64,000 nt of DNA from Pseudomonadota bacterium (GTDB lineage Bacteria > Bdellovibrionota > UBA1018). The translations under genes were made by a program, and so were the position numbers. Position 1 is the first letter of the stretch. The number at the start of each line of letters is the position of its first letter. The notes under the pieces are model-generated. The model saw only the letters and a list, made by a program, of their open reading frames with translations, was not told where the DNA came from and searched no databases. The stretch spans positions 1 to 64,000 of the forward strand of contig JAIXQO010000008.1 in the NCBI GenBank assembly GCA_027485695.1, given 5' to 3'. This document shows positions 54,541-63,782 of this stretch, one piece after another.

Positions 54541-57500
54541 CAGTTCCCTCCCCTACCGAGACCGAGGTTGTTCGCGCCACCCGGCTTGTTCATGCGACGC
54601 ATCGCCTCCGCCAACCGCGTATCCACCGCTTCGGTGACCAGCTTGGCCAACTGCTTGCTGCTGGCTTCGTCCTGCCGAGCGTCGCCCGAGCCTTGGAACT
54701 CGATCACGATATCGCCCATGGCGATGGTCGGCGCGTATACGCCGCTGCCACCACCGCCGAGACCGCGCACGCCAAGACGGCCCTGTGCGTCACGGGTGAG
54801 CGGCATGATCGCTTCCGGGCCAGCTTCACCGAGTTCGCCCAGCTTACCACCGCCGTACGTGTGCATCGTCGGAACACTGATGATATCAGAGCCGAACGCG
54901 TTGCCCTTGGCGCTCTTCAGGTTCCCAGCCGCCGAACTGACCTTAGCGACGCTGGCTGCTTGCTTGGCCGCGCCCACCGCCGTCTGCACCTGTGCCATGC
55001 TGTCCATCGCCGCGAGGATCGCCTTACCGCCGGGGATCAGCGCGATCAGCTTCGTGACGGCCATCCAGACCAGCGCCTTGGCAATCATCTGCGCGACACC
55101 GGCGACGACGTTGCGGAACAGTTCCCTGAACCCGACCTTCTGCCCGGTAACGAGCCGTCCAAGCGCCGTGCCCAGCGCGTCGAACGTGCTGTTGAGCGCG
55201 TCGTACACGACCTTACCGGTGGTGATGGCGTTCTGGCGCATGTCCTCCAACCACTGCCGGAAACCCGAGCGAGCAGTCGGCAGAGCGGGTGCGTTCTGGA
55301 GTTCGAGTTCCTTCGCCTTGATTTCGGCCATGGCTCGCGCGTACGCTTCGGCGTCCGGGATACCTTCCCGGTGAGCCTCGGCAAGCGCGGTAACGTACGC
55401 CCGATAGATTTCGGTCTCGTTCGCCGTCATTTCGAGGGTTTCAGTCATCATGGCCTGCTCTTCACGCGCGCGGGCGACTTCGGCCCACATTTCCGCGTGA
55501 GCATCAGCCACATCGATGCTGTTCTGGATCGTCTGCGCGGTCGCGGCGTTTTGCGCCTCGATGCGGGCCTGCTCAGCCGACATGCCACGCTGAAGCGCTG
55601 CGGTCTCGGCGTCTAGATACGCAAGGCGAACCCGCTTGGCACGTTGTTCGAGACCGGCGGCTTCGACGTACTTTTCGGTCTGGAGCGAGAGCACGGTCAG
55701 TGCATGCGCGGCCTTCATGTTGTCCTCGGCCTGCGCCGTGTCGAACGCGGTCGCGGCCTTCTGCCCCGCGATAGCTGCAAGCGCCTGCGCCTTTTCACGA
55801 AGCGCCTGTGCTTGGTCCTCGGTGATCTTCTTCTCAGCGAGCGCGTCTTCGATATCGACAGACTGCTCGCTGTACGCGCGGATCATCGCGATTTCGACCG
55901 CGCGCTGGCGTGCGCTGTTGGAGCGTACCAACTGAAGCTGCTTCTCCATGAACACGTCTTCTTCGAGCGCACGGGTCTTGCGCTGGATCGCCTCGACCAG
56001 CTGCTCGTACTCCGACTTTTCCGCCTTCTTGTCGGGGCCACCCGGGCTAGTGCTCGTGGGGGCCGGGGGCGCGATGCCGGGCACCAGCGCAGGAGCGGAC
56101 AACGCCTTCTCGATTTCCCGCAGGCTGGTGGTGAGTTCGTCCACCGTCTTCTGGGCTTCCTTGGCGTTGGCGCGGGCCTGCTCCACCTTGTCAAACGCAG
56201 GCTGCGCCCGGTTGATGGCCGTGATAGCGGGATCGGTGCCGCCACCTGCCCCACGCGTGCTGCGGGTAGCGGCAAGCACCTCCGTCTGCATGCGGCCTGC
56301 GGTCGCTTCAGCAAGGGCGAGTTCGGCCTTCGCCGTCATCAAGGCGTGACCCGCGCGGCTGCGCAGCGTCAGGATGCGATCACGGTCAGCCTGTGCAGCC
56401 TTGAGGGCAGCTTCACGCTCCTTGCCGGTGGCAGTTGCAAGTGCTTGCACGTTCTTGCTCGCGGCCTGCGTGACCGCCGAGACCGTCGCTGCGGCTTTGG
56501 CGTACGCGCCGTTGGCCTTCGCAGCTTCCTGCGACTTACCGGACACGTATACCAACCACCCCGCAAGCGCGGCGATGCCCACGGCTGCGGCAACCCACGG
56601 GTTGGCCAGCATGGCGGCAGTGAGGGCGCGGAACGCCAAGACCAGTGTCGGGATGGGGCGCGTAGCAAGCGCCAACATGAACCCGCCAGTGGTGGCGGTG
56701 GCACTACCGGCAAACGCGCAGTTCACAGCGTACGCCGCAAACAGGCCGGTGCTCTGGATCAACCCTGCCGCGAACAGCACGAACGTACGCGCGGCCATAA
56801 GCCCCATGAGCGTGCCGAGTGCAACCAGCGTGCCCCGCACAAGGTCAGCGTTCTCGTTCAGCGTGGCGAACACCCCGATCAGCACGCCGACGATCTGCGC
56901 TACCGGAGGGATAATCTCCTGCCCCAAGCGGATCAACGACGCGTTCATGAGTGCGATGCCCTGATCGATCTTGAAGTTGTCGGTCCCCGCGACGGTCTTG
57001 AAGGCTTCCTCCAAATCCCGCAGCCCGCCGGACGCGACCTGCTTGAAAATCTCATTGGCGTCTTCGGCGCGCACCTTGGCCAGCAGCAACGCTGCGTTCT
57101 GCCCTTCGATGCCCGAAATCACCTTGTACAGTTCTTCTTCGGGGATCGCGGTGGTGAGTTCCTTCATCGCCTCCAGCAGACCCTTATCGCGGAGGGTCGC
57201 TTGGAGTTCCTCGAAGTTCAGGCCGTACTGCTCCAAGACCTTCTGGCCCGCAGGAGACTGGCTGATGAACTCCTGCAAAATCTGCCGCACGGCGCTCACG
57301 CCTTCAGCAGCCGGAAGGCCGGTCTGCGACAGGGCGGCAATCGACGCGGCCAGTTCATCGAACTCGACGCCCGCCGTCTTGGCCACACCGAGCACGCGAC
57401 CGATGCTCGCGCCGAACTCGGCAGGCTCGGCCTTACCCTGCTGGATCGCCTTGACCAGAATGCCTACAGCGTCTGCCGCTTGCAGGTTCTCGTCCTTGTA

Positions 57501-58019
57501 CGTGTTCATCGCCGAGGTCACTACGTCGGCAACTTCCTGCACGGACCCCAGCCCCAGCGACGCGCCCTTGGCCGAAGCTTCGAGCACCTTCATACCCTCA
57601 GCGCCCTCGAAGCCCGACGACGAAATGTAGAACATCGCGTCGGCCATTTCCTGCGGATCGCGACCCATGACGACGGCGAGGTCCAGCAGTTCCTTGCGGA
57701 GGTACGCCACGCTTTCGGTGCTTTCGCCCGCCAACGTCGTCATCATGGTCAAGGTCTGCTCGTACGCCCGAGCCTGTGCGAAGCCCTGCGCGCTGACAGC
57801 GATGGCCGATAGGGCGATGGACACGGGCACGAGCGCATCCACCAGCTGCCGGGCTTCTTCGGCGAGCGACCGCTTGGACAGGCTGGCCCGCTCGATATCC
57901 TTGCGAGCCGCTTCTGCCTTGTTACCTAGGTCGGACACAGACGTGCCCGCAGCGCGAAGCGCAGCCGATGCTTCGTCGCGGATTTTCAGAATGAACTTCA
58001 GTTCTTCGTTCATCGCCAT
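54540..58019 (-). CDS. Tail tape measure protein
   Basis: 1159 residues, TP901-like. Starts MAMNEELKFILKIRDEASAA; helical, with a SSSGFEGAEG/TSAMNTYK core near 130-190, hydrophobic segments around 380-470 and long Ala/Glu/Gln/Arg coiled coil, ending GRGGN. Length suggests a tail of about 170 nm by the usual 1.5 angstrom per residue rule. Follows the chaperone frameshift pair. A TTGCAA-like site (56435-56450) is in the coding sequence. Confidence 0.9.
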   Translation of the reverse strand: MAMNEELKFILKIRDEASAALRAAGTSVSDLGNKAEAARKDIERASLSKRSLAEEARQLVDALVPVSIALSAIAVSAQGFAQARAYEQTLTMMTTLAGESTESVAYLRKELLDLAVVMGRDPQEMADAMFYISSSGFEGAEGMKVLEASAKGASLGLGSVQEVADVVTSAMNTYKDENLQAADAVGILVKAIQQGKAEPAEFGASIGRVLGVAKTAGVEFDELAASIAALSQTGLPAAEGVSAVRQILQEFISQSPAGQKVLEQYGLNFEELQATLRDKGLLEAMKELTTAIPEEELYKVISGIEGQNAALLLAKVRAEDANEIFKQVASGGLRDLEEAFKTVAGTDNFKIDQGIALMNASLIRLGQEIIPPVAQIVGVLIGVFATLNENADLVRGTLVALGTLMGLMAARTFVLFAAGLIQSTGLFAAYAVNCAFAGSATATTGGFMLALATRPIPTLVLAFRALTAAMLANPWVAAAVGIAALAGWLVYVSGKSQEAAKANGAYAKAAATVSAVTQAASKNVQALATATGKEREAALKAAQADRDRILTLRSRAGHALMTAKAELALAEATAGRMQTEVLAATRSTRGAGGGTDPAITAINRAQPAFDKVEQARANAKEAQKTVDELTTSLREIEKALSAPALVPGIAPPAPTSTSPGGPDKKAEKSEYEQLVEAIQRKTRALEEDVFMEKQLQLVRSNSARQRAVEIAMIRAYSEQSVDIEDALAEKKITEDQAQALREKAQALAAIAGQKAATAFDTAQAEDNMKAAHALTVLSLQTEKYVEAAGLEQRAKRVRLAYLDAETAALQRGMSAEQARIEAQNAATAQTIQNSIDVADAHAEMWAEVARAREEQAMMTETLEMTANETEIYRAYVTALAEAHREGIPDAEAYARAMAEIKAKELELQNAPALPTARSGFRQWLEDMRQNAITTGKVVYDALNSTFDALGTALGRLVTGQKVGFRELFRNVVAGVAQMIAKALVWMAVTKLIALIPGGKAILAAMDSMAQVQTAVGAAKQAASVAKVSSAAGNLKSAKGNAFGSDIISVPTMHTYGGGKLGELGEAGPEAIMPLTRDAQGRLGVRGLGGGGSGVYAPTIAMGDIVIEFQGSGDARQDEASSKQLAKLVTEAVDTRLAEAMRRMNKPGGANNLGLGRGGN
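56435..56450 (-). promoter_or_regulatory. TTGCAA-GTGC-TTGCAC box inside a coding region
   Basis: In-gene copy within the tape measure gene; may be incidental. Confidence 0.25.
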
Positions 58020-58023
58020 GGCG

Positions 58024-58407
58024 TCAGCCCTTCAGTCTGCCACCCCGGGGACGTGTCTTGTCCCCACCGCGTTTCTTGTCGGCCTCGGCTTGCCGGTACT
58101 CGTCGATATCCCCGTAGACCCGCTCCATGATATCGAACACCTGAAGCGTTACGTTGCACTGCTCCATTACGCTCCCGTCTTCGGGGAGGAACCCCCGCCG
58201 ATAGAACCGGTACAGGCGCATCCAGTACCCGAACTCCAACGGGTGATCCTTGACCGGGCGGCGGGGGCAGGTGGTGTATTCCTCGTCCCCAATCCGCACC
58301 GGCAACTCAGCGTTTCCGTCGCACCCCCAGATGCGCTTGCGCTGGGCATCACAGGTCTTGCAATCCCTCTCGGGAAGCAGTTCGACCGCTATGATGCCGC
58401 TTCGGAG
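58024..58407 (-). CDS. Frameshift extension of the tail chaperone (GT product)
   Basis: 127 residues made only after a -1 slip on A-AAA-AAC at 58407-58413 in the gene at 58389-58859; the fusion would be 278 residues. It has no good start of its own (TTG at 58305 cuts off conserved sequence). CKTCDAQRKRIWGC and TTCPRRPV give a Cys cluster, seen in other phage GT extensions. As with lambda G/GT it would help the tape measure and tube assemble. Confidence 0.75.
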   Translation of the reverse strand, partial: LRSGIIAVELLPERDCKTCDAQRKRIWGCDGNAELPVRIGDEEYTTCPRRPVKDHPLEFGYWMRLYRFYRRGFLPEDGSVMEQCNVTLQVFDIMERVYGDIDEYRQAEADKKRGGDKTRPRGGRLKG

Positions 58408-58859
58408 TTTTTTTCCGACGCCTTGGAGACGGTGCTCAGTTCCATGATCTTGCGGTACGCCGCAATGCTGAGCATCGGCGGGATCGCGCGCATGATTTCG
58501 GGAGCGACGACCAGCTTGGCCTTGCCCGACATGTTCGTCTTGACCCGCTTGAACTCGATGACATTGCCGTCTTCGTCTTGCAGGTTCTCGATGTTCACGG
58601 TGGCGATGCGAAGGGCTTCCTGCGCGACCTTGAACATTTCGGTGCGCATGTTCTGCGCTTCGATGGACGCGGCGATTTCCTCTTCGGTCTCACCGGACGG
58701 CGAGCCTTCCATGGAGGTCAGGCGGTCGTTCAGGTACGCCTGCTCGTAACCATCCAGCGGACGGAACTCGAACTTGGTGGCGTCATCGGTGCCCTTGTCC
58801 GGGTCACCATCCCACTCCCACGGAGCGGTCTTCGTCAGGTTCACTACACGTACGGCCAT
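58389..58859 (-). CDS. Tail assembly chaperone (G-like)
   Basis: 156 residues from MAVRVVNLTKTAPWEWDG. Upstream of the tape measure, acidic and helical, ending SEKNSEAAS. The last codons hold the slippery heptamer A AAA AAC, giving the longer fusion in a fraction of events. Helps the tape measure fold before tube assembly. Confidence 0.8.
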   Translation of the reverse strand: MAVRVVNLTKTAPWEWDGDPDKGTDDATKFEFRPLDGYEQAYLNDRLTSMEGSPSGETEEEIAASIEAQNMRTEMFKVAQEALRIATVNIENLQDEDGNVIEFKRVKTNMSGKAKLVVAPEIMRAIPPMLSIAAYRKIMELSTVSKASEKNSEAAS

Positions 58860-58862
58860 GAT

Positions 58863-59081
58863 CTATTCCCCCTCTGCTGCCCCCAAAATGGGTGCTGCTT
58901 GCGTGGCAAGGAAATCAAACGCCCCAGCGCCGACCTCCTTGGTAGCGATACACTTACCAGTCCATCTGTTCGGCGCAAGTCTTCTCAACGCCATTGCTGC
59001 ATCAAACGAAAGACGGAGGCCAACCAGATGGTCAGCCCCCGCCTCGTCGCGTTCCCACACGAGCCAGACTTTGGTCTTCAC
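58863..59081 (-). CDS. Small hypothetical tail-region protein
   Basis: 72 residues from MKTKVWLVWERDEAGADH. Beta/alpha mix, unknown, between the tail tube and the chaperone genes. Confidence 0.6.
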   Translation of the reverse strand: MKTKVWLVWERDEAGADHLVGLRLSFDAAMALRRLAPNRWTGKCIATKEVGAGAFDFLATQAAPILGAAEGE

Positions 59082-59085
59082 GGCG

Positions 59086-60345
59086 TCAGCCGAAGAAGAA
59101 GAACGTCTCGTCGTCGCCGGTCGTCCACTGCCGGAAGCCCAGACCGGCGTCGAGCGTCAGGAGGCTGTCGCGATCCTGATAACTGAGACCCGTGTACTGC
59201 ACCGAAGGCCCGATCACCCACTGGCGGTTGCCGACCGTCGCGCCGCAGCGCAGCCGGAACAGCATCTGCTTGGCCGACGCGAGGCTCCCCCAGAAGTCTT
59301 CGTCGGCGACCAGCTGCATTTCCGGGTCGATCCCGCCCTTGGGTTCGCGGCCCACCAGCATCACGCCGTTGTAGCCGTCCGAGGCCGAGATATCCTGCCG
59401 GGGCACGATCTGGTTGCCCTGATCGTACGAGAACTTCGAGCACACCGCTGCCGTTTCGGCGTCGATGGCAAGGTTCGCGTTCTCCAGCAGCGGAGGCAGC
59501 GTTGCCTCGTAGCTGGGGCTGTTCGGCAGCGCCGCGTCCTGTGCGGCCAGATACTGCCCGGTCAGGGTGAACGACATGGTGGCGTAGTTCCCTGCTTCTG
59601 CCGTCATCGTGAAGGTCGCGCGACCCCCGGTCAGACGGTGCAGCAGGCCGTCGCGGTACATGTACGCCGTGACGCTCTCGAAGCCGGTCGAAACCGGGCT
59701 GTAGAGCGTGCCGACCGGGAACCACCAGAAGTAGAACTTGTCGCCGACGACATGGTTGCCGGTCCACGTCGGGATGATCGTCACGCCGGTCGCCAGCGTG
59801 AACGCCGTGCCGGTGGTGAGCGTCGAAGCCGCACGGGTCGCAGCGTACCCCTTGAGCACCGACATGGCGTCAGGGGTAACTGTCGCCTGTGCGGTACCGG
59901 ACGCGCCCCCGGTGGTCACCGTCACGGTGAACAGCACCGGCTCGGTCGGCTGCGAACCCGACACGGGCGTACCCCACGTGACGGCGGGACCGGTGTTGGC
60001 GTTGTCACGGCGCACGATGGCCAGCTGCGAAGCACCCGACGTGATCGCGGTTTCCGAGTACCCGGAGGCACGCAGAAGACGCCCAATCCGGGGCGAGGTT
60101 GCCGCCGCACCCGAACCCCGGAACTCCACCCCGAACGTCATCCCTGCCAGCTTGCGACCCATCTGGTGCGCGAGTTGGGTGATGCTGTTCCGAACGAAGT
60201 TCCGCTGAAGCATGTTCGGATCGACGGTGTACATCGGTTCCGAGACGAGAAGCGCGTCGGCGGCGGTCGGCACCGGGTCCACGTTGTACGTGGCTTCCGT
60301 CCGAACCGTCACCAGCGCGCGGCGAGTAAGCAGCGGATTGGGCAT
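59086..60345 (-). CDS. Major tail (tube) protein
   Basis: 419 residues. MPNPLLTRRALVTVRTEATY, VDPVPTAADALLVSEPMYTV and MGRKLAGMTFGVEFRGSG are typical of long siphovirus tube proteins with an N-terminal tube fold, followed by beta-rich Thr/Gly-rich domains (TVTVTTGGASGTAQATVTPD). It polymerises into the tail tube around the tape measure. Confidence 0.75.
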   Translation of the reverse strand: MPNPLLTRRALVTVRTEATYNVDPVPTAADALLVSEPMYTVDPNMLQRNFVRNSITQLAHQMGRKLAGMTFGVEFRGSGAAATSPRIGRLLRASGYSETAITSGASQLAIVRRDNANTGPAVTWGTPVSGSQPTEPVLFTVTVTTGGASGTAQATVTPDAMSVLKGYAATRAASTLTTGTAFTLATGVTIIPTWTGNHVVGDKFYFWWFPVGTLYSPVSTGFESVTAYMYRDGLLHRLTGGRATFTMTAEAGNYATMSFTLTGQYLAAQDAALPNSPSYEATLPPLLENANLAIDAETAAVCSKFSYDQGNQIVPRQDISASDGYNGVMLVGREPKGGIDPEMQLVADEDFWGSLASAKQMLFRLRCGATVGNRQWVIGPSVQYTGLSYQDRDSLLTLDAGLGFRQWTTGDDETFFFFG

Positions 60346-60384
60346 ATGGTGTCCCCCTGTCTAAAGTTACGCTAGGCCGATGGC

Positions 60385-61146
60385 TTACGCCACAGCCAGT
60401 GCGAACGGCGTGACAACGCGGACACCATCCGTGGCGGCGTTCAGCTTGGCAGCGCAGGTGGCGACGATGTTCGCGGCGTTGGTCAGGTACGCGTCCATCG
60501 CAGCCTTCGAAATCGTGCCAGCCGCAGCAGCCTGCGGAGCCGTTGCCGCCGTGCCGGTCGCAGCCGCGAGGGCCACGAACGTGCGCCCGGTCCCCACGTC
60601 ACCGCCGACACGGTTGTTGATCGGCGTGAGGCCGACCGCCACAGCGACTTCGTTGGTCGCGGCGACCAGACGGGTCAGTTCGTTGCGGTACGCACGCAGC
60701 AGCGCGATGCTGTTGTTGAAGTTCAGCGCGGTGCCCGCCGAGCCAGCGACCGCCGTGACGGTCTTGGTGACCGCCGGGACGGTGCCTGCGGTGGCGATGG
60801 TGCCGCCGGTGCTGATCGTGCGCGGATCGAGGTCGATGGCAGGCTGGATCAGCACGTTGATGCGCGAGGCCACCACGGTGATGGCGTCACGGAGCGTGCT
60901 GAGCGCGGTGTCGCTGCCCGCCTTGGGAGCCGCGTCGGTGCCCACGGACGTGAAGGCGGTCGGCAGAGCGAGGATCGCGCTGGTGTTGCCGCCCGACGTG
61001 CCCGTCGAGTTGTCGGTGATATCCGCCAGACCCTTGGCGATGTTCGCTGCCTGAAACTGCGCGAGCGAGCGCAGAAGGTTGGCGAGGGTTCCGTCAAAAA
61101 CCTTGCTCGAACCCGAGAAAGTCTTCGGTGCAATCTTGAGCGCCAT
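60385..61146 (-). CDS. Hypothetical virion-region protein
   Basis: 253 residues from MALKIAPKTFSGSS. Very Ala/Thr/Gly-rich (TAGTVPAVTKTVTAVAGSAG). No family recognised; position suggests a head decoration or tail-associated protein. Ribosome site AAGGAGG. Confidence 0.65.
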   Translation of the reverse strand: MALKIAPKTFSGSSKVFDGTLANLLRSLAQFQAANIAKGLADITDNSTGTSGGNTSAILALPTAFTSVGTDAAPKAGSDTALSTLRDAITVVASRINVLIQPAIDLDPRTISTGGTIATAGTVPAVTKTVTAVAGSAGTALNFNNSIALLRAYRNELTRLVAATNEVAVAVGLTPINNRVGGDVGTGRTFVALAAATGTAATAPQAAAAGTISKAAMDAYLTNAANIVATCAAKLNAATDGVRVVTPFALAVA

Positions 61147-61200
61147 GGGGCACCTCCTTCTGATGGTGCGGCGGCTCCCTCGCCAGAGGGGTGTCAGTTC

Positions 61201-61428
61201 TTACGCGAAGAAGCTGTCGTCCTTGGGACGGTCTTCCTCGGCTTGTCCTTCATCCACCCAGACGCGTTCGCCGCCCCCGATTGAGACGTACCGACCACCG
61301 ACGCCACGATCCGTGTGGACCTTGATTTCGACAGGCGGCGTGTCACTGGATACGCTTTCGGTGGCTTCCGGCAAGGGGTCTGCCGAAATTACTTCTTCGG
61401 CGGGTGCAGCGGTGTTGATCTTGGGCAT
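61201..61428 (-). CDS. Small acidic virion-region protein
   Basis: 75 residues, Glu/Pro/Ser-rich, then a short beta motif (GGRYVSIGGGERVWV). Likely accessory to tail assembly; unknown. Confidence 0.55.
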   Translation of the reverse strand: MPKINTAAPAEEVISADPLPEATESVSSDTPPVEIKVHTDRGVGGRYVSIGGGERVWVDEGQAEEDRPKDDSFFA

Positions 61429-61910
61429 TACGTCCTCCCTAGTCGTGGGTCGTCTTCGCGCTGGCTGAACGTGAGGGTCAGGAACAGCGCGCCTTCGGCT
61501 TGGTTATCATACGCGCCATCGACAGTCACCTGCTCTCCGGTGATTTTCAGATCGTGCACGTAGGCTCGCAGCGGCTGGCCGTCGTTCATGCCTTCCTTGA
61601 GGCGGCGTTCGACCACCCCGAGCAGGTCTTCGATGGTGCGCGACATGTCCACACCGGACTGCTTGGCCGCGTGCACTTCGATGACCACCGGCAGCATCAC
61701 GTGGAGGAACGGGAACTTCTCCGTGCGGATGCTTTCACCAGCGTACACACCCAACGCCCGGACCTTGCCTTTGGTCAGCTGCCGGATCGGGTCACGGGTG
61801 ACGATGCTCCATTCGACCTCATACGGGTCGCCGACCGGCAGGGCCGCGTCCATCGTGACGAACAGGTCTTTGATCAGGTCGAGTACCCGCGTGCGGATGA
61901 TCGGGGTCAT
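61428..61910 (-). CDS. Tail terminator-like protein
   Basis: 160 residues. MTPIIRTRVLDLIKDLFVTM followed by beta strands (PFLHVMLPVVIEVHAAKQ) and an ending GALFLTLTFSQRED has the length and order of tail terminator (lambda U-type) proteins. ATGA overlap with the gene upstream. Confidence 0.55.
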   Translation of the reverse strand: MTPIIRTRVLDLIKDLFVTMDAALPVGDPYEVEWSIVTRDPIRQLTKGKVRALGVYAGESIRTEKFPFLHVMLPVVIEVHAAKQSGVDMSRTIEDLLGVVERRLKEGMNDGQPLRAYVHDLKITGEQVTVDGAYDNQAEGALFLTLTFSQREDDPRLGRT

Positions 61911-62557
61911 AGCGCAATCAACTCCTTCAGCATGGCGTCCACCGCCCGGTCCACAAAGTAGGGCACGCCCCCTTCAAGCGCTTTGCGCATACCCAACCGG
62001 GGCTTGATGGTCACGCTCTTCTTGAGCACGTAGAGCGGCACGATCTTCGAACCCGTCTTCTGGAAAATGATCAGGTTGCCCTTCTTGCTGGTCGCCACAA
62101 ACGTGTTGATCCAGTCGCGCGCAGACTTCTTCTTTGGCGTGCCGTTGGAGTTCAGCGCAGCAGGAAGCGGGATCGTGAGGTACTTGGCCTTCTTCGGCGT
62201 GATGGTTGCGCCGTACTCGTGCGTCTTCAGGTAGTACGCCTTACCCCCGCCAATCGTGCCTTGGATGGTGGCAAGCTGCTCGCCTGTGACCTTTACGCTG
62301 CCGAGGATTTGCTGCTTGGCGAAGCCCGACCGGGCGCTGAGGCTGTTTTCCGTGGTGCCGCCGGGGTACGGCGTGCCGTGCCGCTCGGCCATCGCCTTGG
62401 CGATTTCATTGAGGAACTCTTCGAGGTGCTTGCGCAGTACATCGCTTACCCGCTCGGGGCTGGTTTCGATGCTCTTGCCCAAAGCGCGCAAGCCAGCTTC
62501 GGCTTGCTGATAGCGCTTGTTGCGGAACTCGAATGAGAGTTCGACGCCGCTGACCAT
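61907..62557 (-). CDS. Minor tail / HK97 gp10-like connector protein
   Basis: 216 residues from MVSGVELSFEFRNKRYQQ. Helical N-terminus, then KAYYLKTHEYGATITPKKAK, the motif of HK97 gp10-type tail-completion proteins (HEYG), with a basic C-terminal half. Joins tail to head. Start follows the upstream stop by four bases. Confidence 0.6.
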   Translation of the reverse strand: MVSGVELSFEFRNKRYQQAEAGLRALGKSIETSPERVSDVLRKHLEEFLNEIAKAMAERHGTPYPGGTTENSLSARSGFAKQQILGSVKVTGEQLATIQGTIGGGKAYYLKTHEYGATITPKKAKYLTIPLPAALNSNGTPKKKSARDWINTFVATSKKGNLIIFQKTGSKIVPLYVLKKSVTIKPRLGMRKALEGGVPYFVDRAVDAMLKELIAL

Positions 62558-62561
62558 CAGC

Positions 62562-63179
62562 TTACATCGGGTGCGTGGAGTACGGGAAGTAGCGCAGACG
62601 CCCAGCCATCTGGTTGGCGTACGCTTCCTCGTTCTCCTTGATGGCAGGACCCGCCGCGCCGTCTTCGTGGCGCAGGCTGGGATTGGACTGGTCGAGCAGG
62701 CTGAGCGCCTTGGCCTTTGCAACTGATTGCAACCAGTCCGGGATCGTCTGGTACGTGCCCGCCTGCTCGGCGAAGCCTGCGGTGTACACGACCTTGACGT
62801 AGCAGTCCCGCAGATCGGGGCCAACGATGACCAGTGCGCCCTTTTCGCGGTCCAGCGTTATGGCGCTGTCGGCGAGAGCGATAGGCTCAGCCGTGAGGCC
62901 GTCCCACGTCCCGGACCATGTGACGACAATCGGGTCGGAGGTCAGGAACCCGTGTCGCAACGCCAAACGGGTGCGGAACGTCTGCCCTGCAAACTGCAAG
63001 CACCCGGTCGGGCGCACAGCGAAGGTGTCCGTGAAGCTGGCCTGCGAGAACGAAGGGTTCCGCAAGTCCGAGGCAACCACTTCGGTCGCGCGGTCAAGCG
63101 CGCTCTCGATGGTTTCCTGCTGCACACCGGCGTCGAAGCCGATCATCTTGCGGAAGTCCTCGTACGAAGTCAGCTTCAC
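62562..63179 (-). CDS. Head-tail connector (gp6-like)
   Basis: 205 residues from MKLTSYEDFRKMIGFD. DRATEVVASDLRNPSF and a C-terminal helical part (QSVAKAKALSLLDQSNP) suit head-tail connector proteins placed between capsid and tail genes. A TTGCAA box (62717-62732) lies in the coding region. Confidence 0.6.
   Translation of the reverse strand: MKLTSYEDFRKMIGFDAGVQQETIESALDRATEVVASDLRNPSFSQASFTDTFAVRPTGCLQFAGQTFRTRLALRHGFLTSDPIVVTWSGTWDGLTAEPIALADSAITLDREKGALVIVGPDLRDCYVKVVYTAGFAEQAGTYQTIPDWLQSVAKAKALSLLDQSNPSLRHEDGAAGPAIKENEEAYANQMAGRLRYFPYSTHPM
62717..62732 (-). promoter_or_regulatory. TTGCAA-CTGA-TTGCAA box inside a coding region
   Basis: Exact hexamers in the connector gene. Confidence 0.35.
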
Positions 63180-63190
63180 GGCAGCGCTCC

Positions 63191-63697
63191 TTAGTCGTCG
63201 ATATCGTCGTCAGCCGGGGTTTCACCGGCTTCGGCGTCGGCGGGTGCCGGGGTCTGCGGAACCAGCCCGGCGGCGGTATCGAGTTCGTCATCGTCGTCGA
63301 ACAGATCGTCGGGACGCTCTTCAGCAGCTTCGGCGGCGGGCTTGGCGTACTTCTCGGTGTACTTGCCGCGCGCTTCTTCGTTGAGCGTCTTGAGCGCCTT
63401 GTTCAGGTCCGCTTCGTAGCCGAGGTGCTCGCGAGCGTACGTCTGCAAGTCGCGCTTCGTACGGAAGCCGTTGGCCGGGAAATCGGGCACAGCGTCCTTG
63501 GCGGGCGCATCCTTGAAGACGACGCCGCCGCGCTTCTTCGGGGCGACCTTCGGTTCGGTGACCCGTGCGTGCGAGAACAGGCCGGTCGAGAGCAGGTATT
63601 CCTCGTGCTCGCCTGCGTCACGCGGCTCGCCGCGCTGGAAAATCATGCCGCCGTACGAATACGACGCGTTGGTACCGTGGAACACCAGTTCAGCCAT
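63191..63697 (-). CDS. Head-region hypothetical protein
   Basis: 168 residues from MAELVFHGTNASYSYG. Basic middle, then Asp/Glu/Ala-rich disordered C-terminus (DDDDELDTAAGLVPQT). Between capsid and connector; possibly a minor head protein. Confidence 0.6.
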   Translation of the reverse strand: MAELVFHGTNASYSYGGMIFQRGEPRDAGEHEEYLLSTGLFSHARVTEPKVAPKKRGGVVFKDAPAKDAVPDFPANGFRTKRDLQTYAREHLGYEADLNKALKTLNEEARGKYTEKYAKPAAEAAEERPDDLFDDDDELDTAAGLVPQTPAPADAEAGETPADDDIDD

Positions 63698-63724
63698 GAT
63701 CAAACACTCCCTTGTGAAAACACA

Positions 63725-63757
63725 GGAGCCGAGCCGCTATTTCTGCGACCCGGCCCC
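63725..63757 (-). terminator. Terminator-like hairpin after the capsid gene
   Basis: 13-bp minus-strand stem GGGGCCGGGTCGC/GCGGCTCGGCTCC (three G-T pairs), loop AGAAATA, then TGTGTTTTC. It lies 25 bp after the capsid stop and may limit readthrough so that capsid is made most. Confidence 0.6.
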
Positions 63758-63782
63758 AAATTGCAACTGCACCGAGACCGGC

